From Selaginella tamariscina (taxonomy: Eukaryota > Streptophyta > Lycopodiopsida > Selaginellales > Selaginellaceae), in NCBI GenBank assembly GCA_003024785.1, contig PUQB01000033.1, positions 651,170 to 715,169 of the forward strand: DNA of 64,000 bases, written 5' to 3'. This document shows positions 1-11,833 of the stretch, in pieces (positions within the stretch are counted from its first letter, which is position 1; each line of letters opens with the position of its first letter). The notes beneath the pieces were generated by a model. That model ran no database searches. It was given only the letters and a program-made list of their open reading frames with translations, and had not been told where the DNA came from. The position numbers and the translations under genes were made by a program.

Positions 1-1079
1 TTAGTATGAAAGTTTGTACCTTATTAAATAACCAAATGTTGATTTATGATTCTTCTTACTTAAACAGTTCTTCAAAATTGAAAGTAACATTTTGTTCCAT
101 TTCAAAATTGAAGTTTAGTTCATATTACAATGTTTGCATTTCAATGAATTTATACATTCATATACTTATGTCTGTTAAATATAACAACATGTCAGTAAAC
201 TCAAGATTTGAAGGTTAGGTAATTATTATTAGTTCAAATGTATTAATATCAAAAGTACAATTGTTCTTAGAATGGGAACTAGTTTAAAGGTATTTGTCAA
301 ACATGAATCATTTGAATTAGTGCAAACATTTATGTAATCAATTTGAGAGTTGAAAATAGATATAATGTTATAAAGATGTGCAGTATTACAAGTTCATGGA
401 AACTCTTATTGTGAAAATTAAGTTTTAAAATTCAATATATAAACTTAGTAAAATAAGGAGTTAGAAATTATTAAATGAATTTAGTTATTGTGTTATGAGA
501 AATGAGTACAATGAGAATGTAACAATTGAGACACTTGATATTTTAAGATCACCAATTGAGGCGATATAGGTTGGGTTTTCATATCGGTTTGTTAAAAATG
601 TATATTAACTTATATATACTCCCTAAATTGGTAAGTGTTGTGAAAGAGTACAAAGCTAGTTGAGAATGACAGTGTTATGACACTTGGTAGTAAATTTGAC
701 CTAAATTTGATTTTTAGTATAAATAAATTTATGTCAATGACACACCAAGTGGATGGGTTAATTTCATGTTGACGGGATCTTGTTGTATACATGTATACAA
801 CCATACTTGGGATCACCTTTGACCAAATTAACATGTTTACAAAGAACAGAGTTTCAAGAATAATATTCTTATATTGAAAAACACTTGAGCTTGGTTCTAA
901 TATAAGTCTCATATCTAGTCTGGTGTAACTATACACTAACAAGGGATAAGTATAGTAACAAACCCTTATGTAAGAGGTGATGAGAAACACCAAGGGAGGC
1001 ATAAGTGTAATGATGGTGTAAGAACCATTGAAAAATTAATAAAAAAAGCACAAAAGCATTAAGTTAAACATTTGAGATG
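1..1079. other. AT-rich stretch without a recognisable gene
   Basis: No reading frame here resembles a known protein and none has a convincing splice structure. It lies directly upstream of the decayed chromovirus 3' end, so part of it could be eroded internal sequence of that element, but I could not match it to the intact copy. Confidence 0.4.
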
Positions 1080-1880
1080 GTCTCAAAGTGTTTGTTGTGA
1101 GCTTGACAATAATTGTCAATGGCATTTATTATTAAGAAATAAAGCAAGTTTTATTTCTTGTTAACTAAGGGGTCAACAATCGACATTAACTAAAAAGCTC
1201 CAATATAAATTTTAATTAAGTAAAAAATTTATCGTTATGCTATTTGCATTTAGGCGACAAACTTTGTAGACATGCAAAGGTCTTTAAGTGACTTCATGTC
1301 ACAAGTAGTGCTTCTAGCAATTGAGTTTACGACTTAATCAATGATGATTTTTGTAACATTATTTAGTCTTAAAGTTAGACATCAATGAGGATGTTAACAT
1401 TTTCAAAGGCAAATAATGTGTCATAGTTTTTATTATAATTGCTCTTTATTTTAGAAATTAATTGTTGTTATTTATCGAACTATATTTTCAAAAATTAGGT
1501 GTTGAGGAACATGCTCACTTAGTGCACTTGGGTATTTAGTAATGGTCCATCTAGGTGTCATTAAGTATTTATAAGAAACTTTAGGCAAAGCTAGCACTTC
1601 CATTTAAAAAACTCTCCCCTCATTTAACATCCCAATTGATGAGTTCGGTGTGTCTAATATGACTCAAAACACCCTTAAAGTTTATCTAACCCTAAGGTTT
1701 CCCTAACCCCATGTCCTAAACCCCTCAATTAGGGTTTAGGGGTTGGTAGGTTGTTAGGTTAAATTCACTAAGTATAATTCATGATTTCGTACTAGCCCAC
1801 TTTACAAAACAAGAACAAGGGGAGAGAGGGGAGGGCTCTGTCACATATATTAAGTAGGAGAAGTGTGGAAAAAGCATGCT
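1080..1880 (+). mobile_element. Decayed 3' end of a Ty3/gypsy chromovirus (post-pol region, PPT, partial LTR)
   Basis: This stretch aligns by eye to the reverse complement of the intact chromovirus at 45506-52834. The non-coding tail after pol is recognisable (around 1140-1410), then the region before the polypurine tract (a shared run TTGACATTTTCAAAGG, here TTAACATTTTCAAAGG), then an LTR beginning TGTCATAGTTTTTA at 1419. LTR similarity includes the run TAGTGCACTTGGGTAT near 1520 and CTAGCACTTCCATTTA near 1590, and fades after about 1870. Most differences look like C-to-T or G-to-A changes, the pattern expected from methylated cytosine decay. The element would run on the plus strand, opposite to the intact copy. 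Confidence 0.75.
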
Positions 1881-3525
1881 AAAGATTGAGAAGTGCATAG
1901 TTCCTTTCTAGGGCACATATGTGTCCTTATTTAATTGTGGGTGTGGGATCTTAGTTGACATGTTCTTTTTACCATGCCTAAGGGTTCACAAAGGGGTTCT
2001 AGAGTTGAAGATGTGATACTAGGCTAAATGACACATGGTATAAATTATGATGCACGCCCTTTAGGGTTGTCTCATGAGCTTAACACCAAGGGGTTGGATA
2101 TTCTAGAAAGCAGGCTTGCTCATGCTTGCATTAAGGTGCTAAGCCTTAGGCAGCTACTCAAGAAAGGTTAAGTTTTGTAACTAGGTGTGTTATAGGCACA
2201 CTTGGCTAGGGGGGTGATCCAAGAGTTGACAACCTAGCTCATTAGCAAAAGCCCTTTTATAAGGCACTCGCAAGGTTGTGTACTTAAGGTTATTTAAACC
2301 TAACCTTAGGAAGTTTACTTAACAAAACACTCATGTTCACCTACAACACACACTCATGTCCTTATAAAGTATTAGCTCTTGGCCACTCAACCCTTAAGGG
2401 TTAGTCATGGTTCAGGGTACCCCTTATCGACCTAAAGAGGTACTCCCGGATGAGGGTGATGCCTTAAGAGGTATCTTGTGGCAAGGTCCTAAAGTTTACT
2501 TGGGTTATCCTTTGGGATTTGGGGGATAATCATTTTAGGGAACTTAGGGTAGAACCTTATATCTAAATCAAACTTTCAAGATTATCTTGAAATATTTAGT
2601 GTTGTTCACATAGAGTGTTAACACTAGATGGTCACTTGACACCCATGTGTTGTCGTATGTTGGTCCTTCGGGTTAAACTTTAACAAACAAACTATTGTTC
2701 AAGGAAGAATGCATTGGTTCTAAGTCTTTTAGGAGGTCAAGGATTACTAAGTTGAAACCATACTCACATGCCTCTTTTGGAAATCATGTATGAGAATATG
2801 CAATGTGGCATTCCATCACTAGATCTCGCAACATGTTGTGTGTCTCTTGTTGCTCCACACCTACTCATCTCCTCAATGTCACATACGGCCAAGTCATACT
2901 TCCCCAATGTTAAAAAAGGCTGGCCTTGATATCCAAGGTGCTTGAAATCAGTAATACCTTTTGAAAGCCAGACGATGGAGCAAGAGAAGGAAAATCCAAC
3001 GTGCTACCAACTTTATACAAGGAACCACCAGCCTTTGTTGGAGGTGCAATCTGTTTCTTGGCCTTTGCTCTTAAAAATGTCTCCACTTCCTGTCATAACA
3101 ATGATGGTAAATCATCCATGTATTACTTATGCAAACCCGCCTTTCATATTAGAATTTCTCCCTTTGGAAAGTCCAATTAGAATGGCATGTATTGTCACTC
3201 GATTGGGGTCATCAAAGACGTCCTCTTGCTTCACATATGAAAGAACTCATGTGGTCCATTTAGAGTTTCATTGTGGTGTTAAGAGAAACTTTCTTTGCCA
3301 ATGCAAATTTATAGCGGGAGTTAGAATATCTGAGTATCAAAAACTACATCGTACATCCAAAATCATCCTCCTAACAAACTTGTTGCACTCGATGGAGAAT
3401 GTGAAGCGGATACACACTAGAACATAGATGTACACCTAGCTCTCATCTCGTTAAACCAATTGCAAAAGTCTTTATTTGTTTTGAGGTTGTTACCATCTTA
3501 ATGAAGGTTCTTTAAGGCATCCATA
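1881..3525. other. Unassigned sequence
   Basis: Moderate GC, many short runs related to CCTAACCCT and AAGGGTT, and no gene I can support. The first part may be the eroded remainder of the LTR that starts at 1419. A 161-codon open frame at 2942-3427 (+) has no recognisable domain or plausible codon pattern and is not called. Confidence 0.35.
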
Positions 3526-3553
3526 GATGCAAGTTGTAACTAAAATGGGCATG
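3526..3553 (+). repeat. Left terminal inverted repeat, copy 1
   Basis: The 20-base core TTGTAACTAAAATGGGCATG (3534-3553) matches the reverse complement of 18245-18264 with one A/G difference. The eight outer bases GATGCAAG resemble TATGCATG found outside the core at two other ends, so the repeat may be 28 bp long. Confidence 0.85.
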
Positions 3554-4033
3554 GCTATAGTCCCATTTCCTAATAATTAGCAATTTTAGCTATTTAATTA
3601 GCATTTTCTAATATTAAAGGAATATTCTTTAGAATATATGTTTGAAAAGAGAATATTCTTTAGAATATTCTATTTTGTATTCTACCCTTTAATAAATTAT
3701 AGCATTCATTGAACAAAAATTAATAACATTATAAAAGTAGAATGTATTAAATTATATAATATATTGCCTAATATAACAATTAAGGAAGAGCATAAGAGGT
3801 ACATTATATAAATATTGATGTTGTTATTAAAATATTAATATTTAAATATAACATTATTAATTAAAAATTTGTAGTAGTAATAATATATATATAAAATCCT
3901 ATAATAATATAGTCAATCTTCCATATCATTTTTTAAATTTATATAGTTAAGTATACAATTTGGTACTATTATTAAAGAGTTTATAATAATTATGAATATT
4001 AAATATATGATATTTTATAATTTTGTAATTGCT

Positions 4034-7000
4034 TTAAGCTTCAGAAAACATACATTCCCTTGCAGTTTTGTTAATCGTGACTTTATCAACGCTTCTTGAC
4101 ATCCACCCATATCGAATGGATTTAACATTTATAAAACATGCTGGGTCTTTTTGATTGGGAGACCATGTTTTCTCTAGGCATCCATTATATCTTTCGCTCT
4201 CCTTCTCGTGTCGCCTTTTTTGTGGTTTGAACCATGCAACCTTAACAATACTATTTTTTGTGATTACTTCAGGTGTGTCGATAATTTGACCCATCCAAAT
4301 AGGCTGATTATATGACGCATCTGGAGTAATGAGAACCATCATTAGTTTTTGAAGATCCTTGCAGCAATCAAAGTATGCTTTAGGTTTTTGGTTCCTTTGT
4401 CCAACAAAGTGTGGGGTTTGCACTTCCACATCACTACTGGCTTCTATGTCGTCTATGCTCAGTGATGTCATTTCAATCTCCTCTCGCCACCTTGTTTTAG
4501 GCCAGAAAGGGTGTTGCAATTCTGTACTTGTGACAGTAGGCCCTTCCAACTCTCGAACAACAGTCTCCCAATAGTTGACCACATGCTTATATAGTTCTGA
4601 GTAACCAGTTGCCTTATCAGAATTCTTTGGCATCGATTTTTGAACCCATGCCACATATTTTTTGATGCCATCAATAATAACCTCTTGTTCCTTGAGCTGG
4701 GCACTCAATGGAATAGGGTCTGGTTGTCCTTCTGGGAGAAGTGGCTTTCCATCCTCTCCACTTTTGAAGAGCATTAAGCCCTCTTTCGGTAACCACTCCT
4801 GCTCTGATGGCCGTAACTTGTACTGCATAATAGGTATACCATCTCGTATGGAGAAAAAGAATTGTAGCGGCACAAGGTGACCAACTAAAGAATCACTCCC
4901 TCTTTTATATACTCCTTGAGAAATTTTTTGAAGTCTGGCACCTCAGTCACAAGCAAAGCACAACTTTTTTTGGAGATGCAATTTTCAAAAAGATTCATCA
5001 TATGCGGTAAGGTAAGTGCACTTGTCCTTTTTTGTAGAGTTGGAGACCTTGCTGAAGAACGCATCAATATCTTCATGAGTGTGACCAACCATAAGGAAAC
5101 TGAGCGTGATTGTTTCAAACACACCTTTGGCAACAAGCATTGACAAGTATGCTAGCACATATCTAGAAAATAAAAGTAAGTATGAGCTTGAGAAACCCTT
5201 AAGTAAAATGATTTACCTATTTTTGTTCTCGCCTGCACAATTATCCATCTGTAAAAGCAAATGACGAGGAAGCTTATTTGATGTTGAGGACACATGTACA
5301 CTATTTGAGCTAGATCCCTCCACTGAACCTGAACTCTCAACAGGGCCATCTTTTTTTGTGCAGGTTGCTGACAATGCCTCTCATATTCCCAAGTAGCCTC
5401 AAGTGCAGACGTGTTCATGAGAGCATTATGTAAAGGTTGAAGGTGTTGTTTCTTCACTTTGAGATCACTGATAGGACTTGTCTGTGAGTGGGCTTCAAGG
5501 TTTCTGAAACACATGGCTAACGACCCAATAGTGAAATTGGAGTCGCTAGACCAATGTGGAAGTGAAAAGTGTCCATATGACTCACAACCGTGTCCATGTG
5601 TTAGCACACCTGTCAATGAAATCGGAAGTTTCATGACATTTCCAAGGCACTTTGGTGTTGCAAAGAGCTTTGGAATGCTGGTCTTTGAATGATCCATCTT
5701 GTCATGGATCAAGCACAGGTACTCTGATGGGCGTGACACAGAAAGCATGCGGTGTGCATAGTACTGAGACCGCAAGTTTGTTGTGCAATCATGTGGGCCT
5801 CCATCTTCCTTTGAATGGTAGTGATCTCCACCAAGGTTTTTGCACAAGCCTCTGCAGCCTTCAATGATGTACAAGTGTCACACTTAGAAAAGCTAGAGTG
5901 TTTTGCAATCTCCACATCCTTAAAATGAGTATTCCATATGTTGTTGAAGGTACCAGTGCAGATTGCTTGGAGCCCCATCAAACTGAGGCACTTGTTCACA
6001 TGTTCACACAGTTTCAATTGAGTGTAGATTGAAGGTAAAACCTTGAGATTTTCCCTGACCCCTGCATTTGTGGTTCGGCATTTGTGAGGCATCCTGTCTG
6101 CATTTGCTTCCACAAAAGCCTTGAGTATCTCTATGGCTGCCATGATGTGAGAGCGGGTTTTGACCAAGCGAGTGTTCCCATGAACTGAGGTTCGCGCTCC
6201 ATCTAGCCACTCATCCCTCCGACGGTAGAACGTGGTCTTTGGGATCCCGTATATACTGTACCAAGCTTTGAAGCAGATGGCCACCTTATTAAATACCATG
6301 GATGTACTCTGATAACCTGTGTCCGAGGCCATTCCATCAATACACCCAGTTAGTGCAGCATATACAAACTCATGCCTTTGCTTTTGGGTGAGCATACGAA
6401 AGACATGTCTACATTGGGTAATTTCATTCCGGTCTGCCATCTGACAACACTTCTTCTTGCAACAGTCAATCGTGGAAATGCTCGTAACACTTTCGGAAGA
6501 TGTAGGATCCATCTTTACCCTCTTGCTGAAACTTGCAGGGGAAGATCTACAACCCATGAATCGCCTTTTTCTTACAATAGGACCAATGCAAGGAACCTCT
6601 TCAAATATGAGTTGTTCTTCCGGGTTGTTATTATTGAAATCCAACCCAGAATATGTTGAACCATCTTGCCGTCTTAATTCAGATGTTCGCCACCTCACGA
6701 GGGATCCAGGATACAATGTGCCATTAGGTGAAACCTCTGTCACAACTACACCCACGAAGTCGGACCCTAGTTTCTCTTCTGACACTGCTTCCATTGGATT
6801 TATAGCTGTGATGATGCCTCTTCCGACTTCAATCTCACGAAGAAAGAGAATCACCTCATCCATCACAGCAGGCAAGCCATCATCTGGTAAACTCGTGCTA
6901 CTATTTGTTTGTGACTCTGCATATTCTGTGTCAGCCTTGACTTCATCCAAATTCCACAATACAGGAGAACCCTCCTCAAATTCCATTCCCAGAACCTCAA

Positions 7001-7151
7001 CATGCTTGTAAATGGTGTTCACCCATACGTACACACAAGATCCTTGGGCAATATTGTGACATGATGCATTATTATCTCGAACTTCCACAGTTCCAGTGCC
7101 AACTATCTCGTTGTTCCGAAGAAGACATACTTTATCTCCAGTATTAAACAT
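4034..7151 (-). CDS. DUF7869-type transposase/integrase-like protein, copy 1 (frameshifted as read)
   Basis: Two coding exons are joined over a short intron at 5163-5216 (donor GTAAAT, acceptor TTCTAG). The ATG at 7151 is the first in frame; a TGTGCAG acceptor just before it suggests an upstream non-coding exon. The N-terminal part (codons GDKVCLLRNNEIVG) looks like a small beta-rich domain. The middle carries an HTH-like stretch near YGIPKTTFYRRRDEW and Cys pairs (CCKKKCC; KCDTC). The C-terminal half has the hallmarks of DUF7869 proteins: IHDKMDHSK, then MDNCAGENKNR split by the intron, then VGHTHEDIDAFFSKV, acidic residues spaced as in an RNase-H-like nuclease. Two single-base shifts near 5355 and 5770 interrupt the frame; copy 2 (28914-32017) reads differently at these points. 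The family link to DUF7869 is from memory of its motifs; the nuclease role is inferred. Confidence 0.75.
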
Positions 7152-7304
7152 ATTGTCCTGCACATAAATAATTGTATTATTTATGATATCTGTTTATGCA
7201 ATATTTTAAGAAATCTGAATTACGGTTACTTAATAATATGCATATGCAATAATACATAATTATGTTTAGAGATAATATCTCATGTTTGATTAATACAACT
7301 GATG

Positions 7305-8177
7305 GGCGGGATTAATCCCGCCCACGAATCCCTCCGACGAGGAACGGCGGGATTAATCCCGCCGCCGACTCAACCCCTTCGGAGAGAGTCGGCGGGATTA
7401 ATCCCGCCTTGGACTCCCTCCGACAAGGAAGAGCCGGCGGGATTAATCCCGCCGACTCTCTCCGGGAGTCCGGCGGGATTAATCCCGCCGACTCAACCCC
7501 TTCGAGAGAGTCGGCGGGATTAATCCCGCCGACTCCCCGACAAGGAAGAGCCGGCGGGATTAATCCCGCCGCCTCTTCCTCCGGGGAGTCCGGCGGGATT
7601 AATCCCGCCTCTTCTCCGACGGGGGAGTCCGGCGGGATTAATCCCGCCGACTCTCTCGAGAGAGTCCGGCGGGATTAATCCCGCCGACTCCCCCGGAGAG
7701 AGCGGCGGATTAATCCCGCCGGACTCCCCGAGGAGGAAGAGGCGGCGGGATTAATCCCGCCGGCTCTTCCTTGTCGGAGGGAGTCCAAGGCGGGATTAAT
7801 CCCGCCCACAATTCTTACGACGGGGAATGGGTGGCGGGATTAAACCCGCACATAACTCTCTCCAAAACTATGATTTCAAAGAGATCTCGGGATAAATCCT
7901 GTCCCCAAATCTTTAAAACAGGAAGTGGTGGCGAGATTAATCCCGCCACCCCTTCCCTGCCTCCTAAAATGGTTGGCGGGATTAATCCCGCCGACAACTC
8001 TTTCTAATAAATTCTGGTAACTCTTCATCAGTTGAGAAGGTTATCGCGGGATTAATCCCGCCACTCTTTTTCAGTGGCGGAGAAGCATTGCCCGAGAGAT
8101 GGTGGCGGGATTAATCCCGCCACCTCTTCGAAGAGGCGAAAAAGAAATGGCCGGATTAATCCCGCCGCCCCGGTTAA
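7305..8177. repeat. Palindrome array A, copy 1 (about 19 units)
   Basis: About 19 exact or near copies of the 18-bp palindrome GGCGGGATTAATCCCGCC, separated by 15-60 bases. Spacers are rich in GACTC/GAGTC blocks and are themselves often inverted repeats, for example GACTCTCTCGAGAGAGTC near 7650, so long hairpins can form. The array starts about 150 bases upstream of the ATG of the leftward transposase-like gene and would overlap its promoter. Units near the right end are more diverged (CGAGATTAATCC, GATTAAACC). Confidence 0.95.
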
Positions 8178-9750
8178 CCTAGAATATTAAGTTAAAAGGA
8201 TATTTAAACGGGATAAATCCCTAACGGAATATATTATAATCCTAATGCATTCCTAAACCCCTAAATTGTAATTTTAAGAGAGAATGTAAGAGAGTGAATC
8301 TTTATAAGTATTTTTAAATTTGTTTATAATACTTACTTGTAAACAGCACTGAAGGCGCCGTGCTTTCCTATAAAGAATAGCACCCAATTTAATCTCGCTC
8401 CTGAGATGATCACTATGAAGAAAAAAGAAGATCTAAAGAGTGAAAAATACAGAAATGAAGAAACCCTTGCCGGAGAAAGAACCAGATCTGAATTTGAGTG
8501 GGAAATTAAATGCATTTTCAAATTTACATGTCAGACCGACAATACATATGTCAGAAATTCAAATTTTTTAAAAAGAACAGAAAATAAAATTTAAGATGAG
8601 TTGACACAAATATCCGACACTCTGACATATATACTCTCCAGTTCCAATGAGTATTTTAAAATTGCATTTAATGTTATTCAAGTGATTCAAGCTGTTTAAT
8701 ATTACGAAATTTTAGACTATATTCTACATTCTTAGTATTCAAGTATATTTATATTATATATATATATAATATATACTTATACAATAAATAAATTGATATA
8801 TTATTATGTATCATTTAAAATATATTCATAGTCTGTTTATTATTATTATTTTCTTAATTACTCGAGTATTTAGTTTTCATTTCCTAGTATCAATGGGATA
8901 TTCTTTAATATTTTATTAATATTTGAAGAATATTCTAATATTAAACCTGATTATCATAATTAAATTAGTCTTGTTCTTAATTATTGCAGTAATTATTCTA
9001 CATTTGTATATATTAATGGGATTTTCTCAATTAATTTGTTATTATTTCAAGAATATTCATGTGTTAAACCTTATTATCAATATTAAATTAATACACACTA
9101 TGAACATATTTTAAATTATACATAATAATACATCATTTTATCTAATATATAGTCATAATAGTTTTAATAATATATATATTAATATCATTTCCTTAATTAC
9201 TTGAGTAATTAATCTTCTTTATATTAATGGGATATTCTTTATTATTTTCTTATTATTCCAAGAATATTCCAATATTAAACATGATTATGATAATTAATTT
9301 AGTTAATTATTTGAGTACTTAATTTACATTTGTATATATTAATGGGATTTTCTCAATTAATTTCTTATTATTTCAAGAATATTTCAATGTTAAACCTTTT
9401 TATCAATATTAAATTAATATATATTATTAAAACTATATATGGCTATATATTAGATAAAATCATATATTATTATGTATAATTTAAAATATGTTCTAGTGTG
9501 TTTATTAATATTATTTTCTTAATTATTCGATGTTTGTTTTGCACACATATATAAACACAATCATAAATTTACACACGCATTACAAGAACTTACAAAAACA
9601 CATATGCACACACATGCACAACCCTAAACCAAACTGAAGAAATATGTTGCTTCTTTATTGAAAACATCATGTTCAACGCATGTATGATATATGTACTCAA
9701 TCTGTGTATGTAACACATTGAATTTACATGTGTAATATTTATATTAAGCT
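8178..9750. other. AT-rich part of the element core
   Basis: No gene is seen. From about 8880 a loose repeat of 130-190 bases recurs (ATTAATGGGATATTCTTTA or ATTAATGGGATTTTCTCAA followed by TTTCAAGAATATTC and a run containing ATTAAACCTTATTATCA). The same pattern is present in copy 2 at about 33660-33960. Confidence 0.6.
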
Positions 9751-9761
9751 TGTTGGGAGCA

Positions 9762-9788
9762 AACCCTAAACCCTAAACCCTAAACCCT
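9762..9788. repeat. Interstitial plant telomere repeat
   Basis: Almost four tandem units of CCCTAAA, the plant-type telomere repeat, lie in the core of the large element. Confidence 0.9.
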
Positions 9789-9851
9789 GTGTATACATGT
9801 GTGTACAAAAATAATTTTTCAACACTCTCTCTTCACACCATGCATGATCCA

Positions 9852-9878
9852 TCCTAAACCCTAAACCCTAAACCCTAA
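9852..9878. repeat. Interstitial plant telomere repeat
   Basis: Three to four tandem CCCTAAA units follow a CATGCATGATCCAT block. Confidence 0.9.
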
Positions 9879-9984
9879 TATGTAACACAATGAATTTACT
9901 CATGTAATATGTATGTATGTCTGTGTGTATACACGTGTGCATGTATATATGTGTACTCTGTATGTATATATGTGTACTTTCTGT

Positions 9985-10300
9985 CTTCTCTCATACATAC
10001 ACACCATGCATGATCCATGTTAATATGTACTGTCTCTCTTCTCTCAAACATACACACCATGCATGATCTATAATATGTACTCGGTCTCTCAATATTATGT
10101 ACTAATATGTATGTATGTCTGTGTGTATAATACACACCATGCATGATCCATAATATGTACTGTCTCTCTTCTCTCATATACTATGTATGTATATCTGTGT
10201 ATAATATGTGTAAGTATATATGTGTACTAATATATGCAATGTGTACAAAAATAATTTTTCAACACTCTCTCTTCTCTCATACATACACACCATGCATGAT
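9985..10300. repeat. Minisatellite with CATACACACCATGCATGATC units
   Basis: Irregular tandem units of about 55-130 bases contain TCTCTTCTCTCA, ATACACACCATGCATGATC and ATAATATGTACT. Related units occur in copy 2 at 34330-34815. No protein coding is implied; open frames here are artefacts of simple sequence. Confidence 0.8.
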
Positions 10301-10314
10301 CCATCCTAAATCCA

Positions 10315-10342
10315 AAACCCTAAACCCTAAACCCTAAACCCA
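10315..10342. repeat. Interstitial plant telomere repeat
   Basis: Almost four CCCTAAA units end the minisatellite block. Confidence 0.9.
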
Positions 10343-10724
10343 TGTAATATGTATGTATGTCTGTGTGTATACACGTGTGTATGTATATATTATGTGTATT
10401 AATATATGCAATGTGTATGTATGTATTGATACACATGAAACTTTAACACTCTCATGGACACACACATGTTAAATCCCTGCATGATTTATATTTTTGGGGT
10501 GTATGTGATACACCCACGCACACGCACGCGCTAATAATATAATGAAAGAATATTCGTTTAGGGCGAATCTATATTTTATTCTTTTTAGGGTTTAAGTATA
10601 TTCTCAGAAGGAATATTCTATTAGGGTTAATATATATATTTAATTCCTTTAGGGTTTAGGTATATTCTTAGGGTTTCAAGAGGCGGCGGCTGTGAAATCG
10701 GCGGCGGCTGTGCACACAGGTGAG

Positions 10725-10725
10725 A

Positions 10726-10766
<41 letters not shown>

Positions 10767-11033
10767 ATATGTATAGGAGTGTGCGTATAAATTTATTTAT
10801 TAGTTTTATCTCTCGCACACACACGCACACTCCTGTGTATGTATATGTGTGTGTGGGTGTGTGTTTGTTTATCTGTATGATTTTATTTGTTTCGCTCACA
10901 CACGCATACACACGATATACATATACACATATATATATATACCTATATACATATATACATACATATATTATGTGTACCAGTATCTGTAAATTTTTTTTTA
11001 TTGATCTATCTCTCCCACACACACGCACACTGC

Positions 11034-11077
<44 letters not shown>

Positions 11078-11712
11078 ATCAATGCATATTAACAAATAGT
11101 ATACAACACTAGTTTATATATATGCTTATATATTCATATGGGTTATATATCTATATACACACATATATATATGTGTGTGTTTATCTGTATAATTTTATTT
11201 ATTTATTAGTTTTATCTCTCGCACACACACGCACACTCCTGTGTATGTATATGTGTGTGTGTGTGTGTGTTTGTTTATCTGTATGATTTTATTTGTTTCG
11301 CTCACACACGCATACACACAATATACATATACACATATATATATACCTATATACATATATACATACATACAACACTAGTTATATATATGCTTATATATTC
11401 ACAGACTCTTCTCTTTCTCTATGGATTATATATCTATATACACACATATATATGTGTGTGTTTATCTGTATAATTTTATTTATTTATTAGTTTTATCTTT
11501 CGCACACACACGCACACTCCTGTGTATATATATGTGTGTGTGTGTGTTTGTTTATCTGTATGATTTTATTTGTTTCGCTCACACGCATACACACGATATA
11601 CATATACACACATATATATACCTATGTACACACATATATTATGTGTACCAGTACTGTATAATTTTATTTATTTATCTATCTCTTGCACACACACGTACAC
11701 TCCTATACATAC

Positions 11713-11755
<43 letters not shown>

Positions 11756-11820
11756 TATATATGTGTGTTTTTTATCTGTATAATTTTTTTATTTATTAAT
11801 TTTATCTCTCGCACACACGC
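10725..11820. repeat. TG/TA/CA microsatellite block with a tandem 280-410 bp higher-order unit
   Basis: Runs of TG, CA and TA are organised into a larger unit. The marker TTTTATCTCTCGCACACACA recurs near 10805, 11210, 11488 (with CTTTCG) and partly near 11800, each time followed by GCACACTCCTGTGTAT and a TTTGTTTATCTGTATGATTTT segment. Copy 2 keeps only a shortened version (about 35165-35535), which explains most of the length difference between the two copies. Confidence 0.8.
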
Positions 11821-11833
11821 TAAGCCCCTCGAG

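Noticed and set aside
2942-3427. 161-codon open frame on the plus strand
   Set aside because: There is no recognisable domain, no splice support, and the composition is not protein-like.
4359-6659. Plus-strand frames opposite the transposase-like gene
   Set aside because: They are antisense shadows; the minus strand carries conserved motifs and an intron with proper borders.
7302-8007. Open frames with repeating GINPAD / AGLIPP peptides in the palindrome arrays
   Set aside because: They are produced on both strands by translating the palindromes and have no gene structure.
9762-10342. Chromosome end
   Set aside because: The CCCTAAA stretches are short, scattered and inside an element; sequence continues on both sides.
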